Translations under genes and position numbers: made by a program
The notes under the pieces: generated by a model
What the model saw: the letters and a program-made list of their open reading frames with translations, nothing else
Told to the model about the DNA's origin: nothing
Database searches by the model: none
Shown here: positions 6,965 through 9,824 of the stretch, piece by piece
How positions within the stretch are numbered: position 1 is the first letter of the stretch
Layout: each line of letters opens with the position of its first letter
NCBI GenBank assembly: GCA_022712785.1
Contig: JAFLJX010000115.1
Location: 1 to 9,824, forward strand
Length of the DNA stretch: 9,824 nucleotides
Source of the DNA: Mycoplasmatota bacterium
Lineage (GTDB): Bacteria; Bacillota_I; Bacilli_A; Izemoplasmatales; Izemoplasmataceae
Reading direction: 5' to 3'

Positions 6965-6985
6965 AGTTTTATAATAAACTATAAT
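6965..6985. repeat. Inverted repeat and twin TATAAT motifs between divergent promoters
   Basis: AGTTT (6965-6969) and AAACT (6976-6980) form an inverted repeat around TATAAT (6970-6975), and a second TATAAT follows at 6980-6985, 10 bp on. No plausible -35 box precedes either on the plus strand. The site lies just upstream of the LtaS-like gene's -35 box, where an activator or A/T-rich UP contact could bind. The function is unknown. Confidence 0.3.
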
Positions 6986-7027
6986 GTAGAATATTAACTT
7001 TACAGAATAATACATAGTATATTTTTC

Positions 7028-7056
7028 TTGACAATAGCATTCACATTTAATACAAT
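7028..7056 (+). promoter_or_regulatory. Promoter of the tRNA-His-Gln-Leu operon
   Basis: A perfect TTGACA (7028-7033), a 17-nt spacer and TACAAT (7051-7056) give a near-consensus strong promoter. Transcription should begin near 7063. A small hairpin can form at the transcript's 5' end: AGT-CTCT (7063-7069) with AGAG and ACT (7074-7081), one bulged A. It lies just ahead of the first tRNA at 7087. Confidence 0.8.
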
Positions 7057-7086
7057 ATATATAGTCTCTTTTTAGAGAACTAATAT

Positions 7087-7163
7087 GGCGGTTGTGGTGA
7101 AGTGGTTAACACATCGGCTTGTGGCGCCGACATTCGTGGGTTCGATTCCCATCAGTCGCCCCA
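7087..7163 (+). tRNA. tRNA-His (anticodon GTG)
   Basis: The cloverleaf is complete. The gene begins with the extra G(-1) typical of tRNA-His, opposite discriminator C73 (7160). The acceptor GCGGTTG pairs with CAGTCGC through two G-T pairs. The anticodon arm is TCGGC-TTGTGGC-GCCGA with GTG at the anticodon. The T loop TTCGATT is present and CCA is encoded (7161-7163). It is the first gene of a three-tRNA operon. Confidence 0.96.
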
Positions 7164-7166
7164 TAT

Positions 7167-7241
7167 TGGGCTATGGCCAAGTGGTTAAGGCACCGGACTT
7201 TGACTCCGATATCGATAGTTCGAATCTATCTAGCCCAGCCA
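7167..7241 (+). tRNA. tRNA-Gln (anticodon TTG)
   Basis: Acceptor TGGGCTA (7167-7173) pairs with TAGCCCA (7231-7237), followed by discriminator G and encoded CCA (7239-7241). The anticodon loop CTTTGAC carries TTG, which reads CAA/CAG as glutamine. The T arm is ATAG-TTCGAAT-CTAT. Only 3 nt separate it from tRNA-His, so processing must be by cuts within a joint precursor. Confidence 0.96.
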
Positions 7242-7247
7242 TAATGT

Positions 7248-7330
7248 GCGGGTGTGGCGGAACTGGCAGACGCGCTAGACTTAGGATCTAGTTCTTCGGA
7301 GTGCAGGTTCAATTCCTGTCACCCGCACCA
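7248..7330 (+). tRNA. tRNA-Leu (anticodon TAG)
   Basis: This is a class II tRNA of 83 nt with a long variable arm around GTTCTTCGGAGT. Acceptor GCGGGTG (7248-7254) pairs with CACCCGC (7320-7326), then comes discriminator A and encoded CCA (7328-7330). The anticodon arm CTAGA-CTTAGGA-TCTAG has TAG as anticodon, reading CUN leucine codons. It is separated from tRNA-Gln by 6 nt and is the last gene of the operon. Confidence 0.96.
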
Positions 7331-7340
7331 TTAGAAATTT

Positions 7341-7369
7341 AAGCAATTCATTGAATTGCTTTTTTTTTT
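7341..7369 (+). terminator. Terminator of the tRNA operon
   Basis: AAGCAATTC (7341-7349) pairs with GAATTGCTT (7353-7361) across an ATT loop and is followed by a T10 run (7360-7369). It lies 10 nt after the CCA of tRNA-Leu and is a strong intrinsic terminator. Confidence 0.93.
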
Positions 7370-7371
7370 GC

Positions 7372-7402
7372 CAAAATGTGTTTTCATTGTGTTTCCATTT
7401 TG
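7372..7402. repeat. Direct repeat and dyad upstream of the GGDEF-EAL promoter
   Basis: Two patterns overlap. First, an 11-bp tandem repeat with one mismatch: TGTGTTTTCAT (7377-7387) and TGTGTTTCCAT (7388-7398). Second, an inverted repeat CAAAATG (7372-7378) / CATTTTG (7396-7402) separated by 17 bp. Both abut the -35 box at 7400, the usual place for an activator site. No known operator is recognised. Confidence 0.4.
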
Positions 7403-7427
7403 ATTATAAATATATCTATGATATAAT
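7400..7427 (+). promoter_or_regulatory. Promoter of the GGDEF-EAL/antiporter operon (extended -10)
   Basis: TTGATT (7400-7405), a 16-nt spacer and a perfect TATAAT (7422-7427) preceded by TG at 7419-7420 (the extended -10 TGaTATAAT). The start would be near 7434, only about 18 nt before the TTG start codon. The extended -10 makes up for the imperfect -35 box. Confidence 0.7.
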
Positions 7428-7451
7428 TTTAAAAAGAATAGGAGTGGTATT

Positions 7452-8762
7452 TTGCAAGAATTTCACGGAATAGAAAAAATCGCCTATATTGATGAACTTA
7501 CTGGACTAGGTAATTTATCAAGCTTAAAACAAATTTATGGGAGTAGAGAATTAAATAACCTCCATTTTATTTTTGTAGATATTGATGGATTCAACAAAAT
7601 GAATGCAATCTTTGGTGTTGATGCTGTAGAAGACATACTTGTATTAGTATCTGAAAAATTAGTTGAATATTGTGGTAATGCAACGGTTTATAGAGTGGGA
7701 CCAGATCAATTTGTTTTAGTTACAGAAAGTCATTATATTTGTGAACCTATGGAGTTAGCAAGAATATTAATACAACCAATAAAGCATCATAAAGTACAAT
7801 ACTTAGTAAATGCTAGTATATGTGTGCTTGATTATGATGATTTTTTAGGTATAAAATTAGATAGAGTTTTAAAACTAATGAGATTTTCTATCGACCAAGT
7901 AAAAAATGAAAAAAGAAATAACTTAATCTATGCGAATCAAGTGTTACTGAATAAGTATTTAGAGAAAAAACAAATAGAATTAGAAATATTTAACGCTGTT
8001 AAGAATCAAGACTTTTATCCAAAGTATCAACCTTTTGTAGATACTTTTAATGGTAGTATAATAGGTTTTGAAACTGTTTCAAGATGGAATTTAAATGGAA
8101 TAGAAATTAAACCTGAAAGTTTCCTTACTATAGCTGAGTATACTGGATTGATTTATGAGATTGAAATGTTCATGTTTGAAGAAACAGTCAAATTCTTCAG
8201 TGAATTAAAAGCTGATAGATCAGTTAATTTATCTAGAAGATTTAAAGCTTCAGTTAATTTTTCAGAACACACTATAAAAAGAGTGTTTCAAGAAAATTTA
8301 AATAAAACTCTAAATAAATATGGAATCAACCCTAATGAGATAATTATAGAAATTAGAGAACAAATAATTACAAAAGAAGAAACAGTAGAAAAAATTGATA
8401 GTCTTCGTAATAGAGGATTCTTAATAGCTATTGATGAATATAATAATAAACACTCTTCTTTAAGATTCTTAGCAAACATTGAAGTGGATATTTTAAAATT
8501 AGATTCTATATTATTAGAAAGAATGGATAAAGAAAAAGAATTTACTAAAATGCGTAGTATTTATAAGTTCATAGTTGATATCTCCAAAAATTTTGATCTT
8601 ACTGTGGTTTCTTCTGGTATAAACAATAAAGAAAACTTAAAACTTATAAAGGAACTTGGGATACATATAGGTTCTGGGGAAATATTTTCAAAAGGTATGT
8701 TAAAAGAAGATTTCATAGAATACTTAAAAAATAATAAGATTAAAAGAGGATTCAGAAAATGA
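7452..8762 (+). CDS. Degenerate GGDEF-EAL protein, probably non-catalytic
   Basis: This 436-residue soluble protein has no membrane helix and no sensor domain. The GGDEF domain (about 8-165) starts with DELTGLGN (14-21) and keeps DIDGF (43-47), but the signature GGDEF is GPDQF (83-87), so diguanylate cyclase activity is unlikely. The EAL domain (about 175-428) keeps E207 in FETVSRW, N269, E300 and K349. It has DDFG changed to DEYN (328-331), the EGVE Glu replaced by S388, and the QG Gln replaced by S408, so phosphodiesterase activity is doubtful. It may bind c-di-GMP or another nucleotide, or act only through contacts. The start is TTG at 7452, with AGGAG (7440-7444) at 7 nt; the next ATG is inside the GGDEF domain. 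Its stop overlaps the antiporter ATG (ATGA), so the two are translationally coupled. Confidence 0.85.
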   Translation: MQEFHGIEKIAYIDELTGLGNLSSLKQIYGSRELNNLHFIFVDIDGFNKMNAIFGVDAVEDILVLVSEKLVEYCGNATVYRVGPDQFVLVTESHYICEPMELARILIQPIKHHKVQYLVNASICVLDYDDFLGIKLDRVLKLMRFSIDQVKNEKRNNLIYANQVLLNKYLEKKQIELEIFNAVKNQDFYPKYQPFVDTFNGSIIGFETVSRWNLNGIEIKPESFLTIAEYTGLIYEIEMFMFEETVKFFSELKADRSVNLSRRFKASVNFSEHTIKRVFQENLNKTLNKYGINPNEIIIEIREQIITKEETVEKIDSLRNRGFLIAIDEYNNKHSSLRFLANIEVDILKLDSILLERMDKEKEFTKMRSIYKFIVDISKNFDLTVVSSGINNKENLKLIKELGIHIGSGEIFSKGMLKEDFIEYLKNNKIKRGFRK

Positions 8763-9824
8763 TAAATTTACTAAGTTCAGGTGTAGCAAATGATTTATCA
8801 TGGATTCAAAATCTTCATTCTAATGTTGTTTTTGGCATTTCTGCATTAATAATTTTATCTTTAATTGGTGGGAAATTAATGGAAAGAATTAGATTCCCAA
8901 AAGTTACAGGGTATATACTAATAGGGATAATAATAGGACCTAGTGTACTAGGAATACTGTCACACGATATGGTTGAAAAGTTTACACTTATAAGACAAGT
9001 AGCAATTGGTTTCATTGGTTATACAATTGGGCTTGAACTTAAATTTAGCAAACTTAAGAAAACAGGTAAACAGGTTGTAATTATTACATTATCTCAATCT
9101 ATTATGACAGCAGTATTTGTTGCTTTTGCAATTGCAATATTTTTGACCCTCACAAATGGAGAATATATTTGGACTTATGCATTAATTTTAGGAGCTATAG
9201 CAACAGCTACTGCACCGGCACCTATAATAGCTGTTGTTAAGAACTTTAGAACTAAAGGACCAGTTACAGATGTTTTACTTCCTCTTGTTGCACTTGATGA
9301 TGCAATTGGGATTATGCTATTTGCAGTTTTATTATCATTTGGTACTACCCTTTTGGGAATTAGTGGAGTAATATCAGTATCAGCAATTATTCTGGATCCT
9401 TTATTAGAAATATTATTATCAATTGTATTTGGTCTAATCATTGGGTATGTCCTATCAGCTATTGTTAAAAAGTTTAATAGAGATTCTGACTCAATATTGT
9501 TAATGATTACTTTAGGATTTATATTTTTAGGTATTGGAATTGGACAAGTACCTATAGCTTTAAATTTATTTGGATTACATCAATTAATTTATTTATCTGA
9601 AATTTTACTCCCAATGACTATTGGTGTGGTGGTAACAAATAGAATTGATGATGCGTTTGAACACAGATTAACGAAAAATACCGATTTATTTAGCGCCCCT
9701 ATTTTACTTGGCTTTTTTGCATTGGCAGGCGCAGAATTAGACTTATCAGTTCTTACAACTGTAGGATTTATTGGTTTTGTATATATATTCTTTAGAACTT
9801 TCGGTAAGTTTTTGGGAGCATATA
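8759..9824 (+). CDS. CPA2-type cation:proton antiporter (3' end outside window)
   Basis: The frame is open from the ATG at 8759 to the window end, giving 355 residues without a stop. The protein is strongly hydrophobic with about ten membrane helices seen. The N-terminal KVTGYILIGIIIGPSVLG (48-65) is the typical CPA2/Kef first-repeat motif. GAIATATAPAPIIAVV (145-160) and VALDDAIGI (177-185), with the paired D180-D181, match the ion-binding crossing helices of Na+/H+ or K+/H+ exchangers of the CPA2 family. The ion cannot be assigned. Any C-terminal RCK/TrkA-type regulatory domain would lie beyond the window. AGAGGA (8745-8750) lies 8 nt before the ATG, inside the end of the GGDEF-EAL gene. The 4-nt ATGA overlap implies translational coupling with that gene. 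Confidence 0.88.
   Translation, partial: MINLLSSGVANDLSWIQNLHSNVVFGISALIILSLIGGKLMERIRFPKVTGYILIGIIIGPSVLGILSHDMVEKFTLIRQVAIGFIGYTIGLELKFSKLKKTGKQVVIITLSQSIMTAVFVAFAIAIFLTLTNGEYIWTYALILGAIATATAPAPIIAVVKNFRTKGPVTDVLLPLVALDDAIGIMLFAVLLSFGTTLLGISGVISVSAIILDPLLEILLSIVFGLIIGYVLSAIVKKFNRDSDSILLMITLGFIFLGIGIGQVPIALNLFGLHQLIYLSEILLPMTIGVVVTNRIDDAFEHRLTKNTDLFSAPILLGFFALAGAELDLSVLTTVGFIGFVYIFFRTFGKFLGAY

Noticed and set aside
7085..7291. Open frame of 68 codons across the tRNA region
   Set aside because: It runs through three complete tRNA cloverleafs with encoded CCA, so it is not a gene.
9175..9441. Minus-strand open frame opposite the antiporter
   Set aside because: It is a shadow of a conserved membrane protein frame, including its TAPAP and LDD motifs.
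1..9824. CRISPR arrays, insertion sequences, prophage genes or riboswitches
   Set aside because: No spaced repeat array, transposase or integrase motif, terminal repeat pair or known riboswitch core was seen; the tRNA operon shows no attachment-site duplication.

Overview
The window is AT-rich bacterial DNA with short intergenic gaps, clear AAGGAG-type ribosome binding sites, sigma-70-like promoters and hairpin-plus-T-run terminators. The standard genetic code is used: Trp is TGG and TGA is a real stop. Gene content (histidine degradation, two DegV/FakB proteins, hemolysin III, an LtaS-type enzyme, tRNA genes with encoded CCA) suggests a low-GC Bacillota or a Mollicutes-related lineage such as the Acholeplasma/Izemoplasma/Haloplasma side. 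The species cannot be named from this sequence, and the assignment is inference.

Layout. Positions 2-1129 hold the end of a histidine-utilisation operon: the C-terminal part of imidazolonepropionase (hutI) and formimidoyl-tetrahydrofolate cyclodeaminase (fchA). A bidirectional terminator separates it from a small minus-strand [2Fe-2S] BFD-like protein (1171-1401) that carries an A11 run in its coding strand. A GT8/glycogenin-type glycosyltransferase (1490-2506) follows with its own terminator. Next is a three-gene plus-strand operon at 2613-4960: a hemolysin III/PAQR membrane protein and two tandem DegV/FakB fatty-acid-binding proteins. Its promoter at 2546-2574 is accompanied by an 11-bp direct repeat. 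A second bidirectional terminator separates this operon from a convergent LTA-synthase-like phosphoglycerol transferase (6907-5000, minus). A divergent promoter region (6917-7086) serves that gene and a tRNA-His/Gln/Leu operon (7087-7330).

After the tRNA terminator comes a promoter with a direct repeat and a dyad just upstream. It drives a TTG-started, soluble, catalytically degenerate GGDEF-EAL protein (7452-8762), whose stop overlaps the start of a CPA2-type cation:proton antiporter (8759 to the window end).

How the genes fit together. HutI and FchA act in converting histidine to glutamate and one-carbon folate units. The hlyIII-degV-degV operon and the neighbouring LtaS-like enzyme share a membrane-lipid theme. 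The most unusual unit is the degenerate GGDEF-EAL gene translationally coupled to an ion antiporter, which suggests, but does not prove, nucleotide-responsive control of ion transport.
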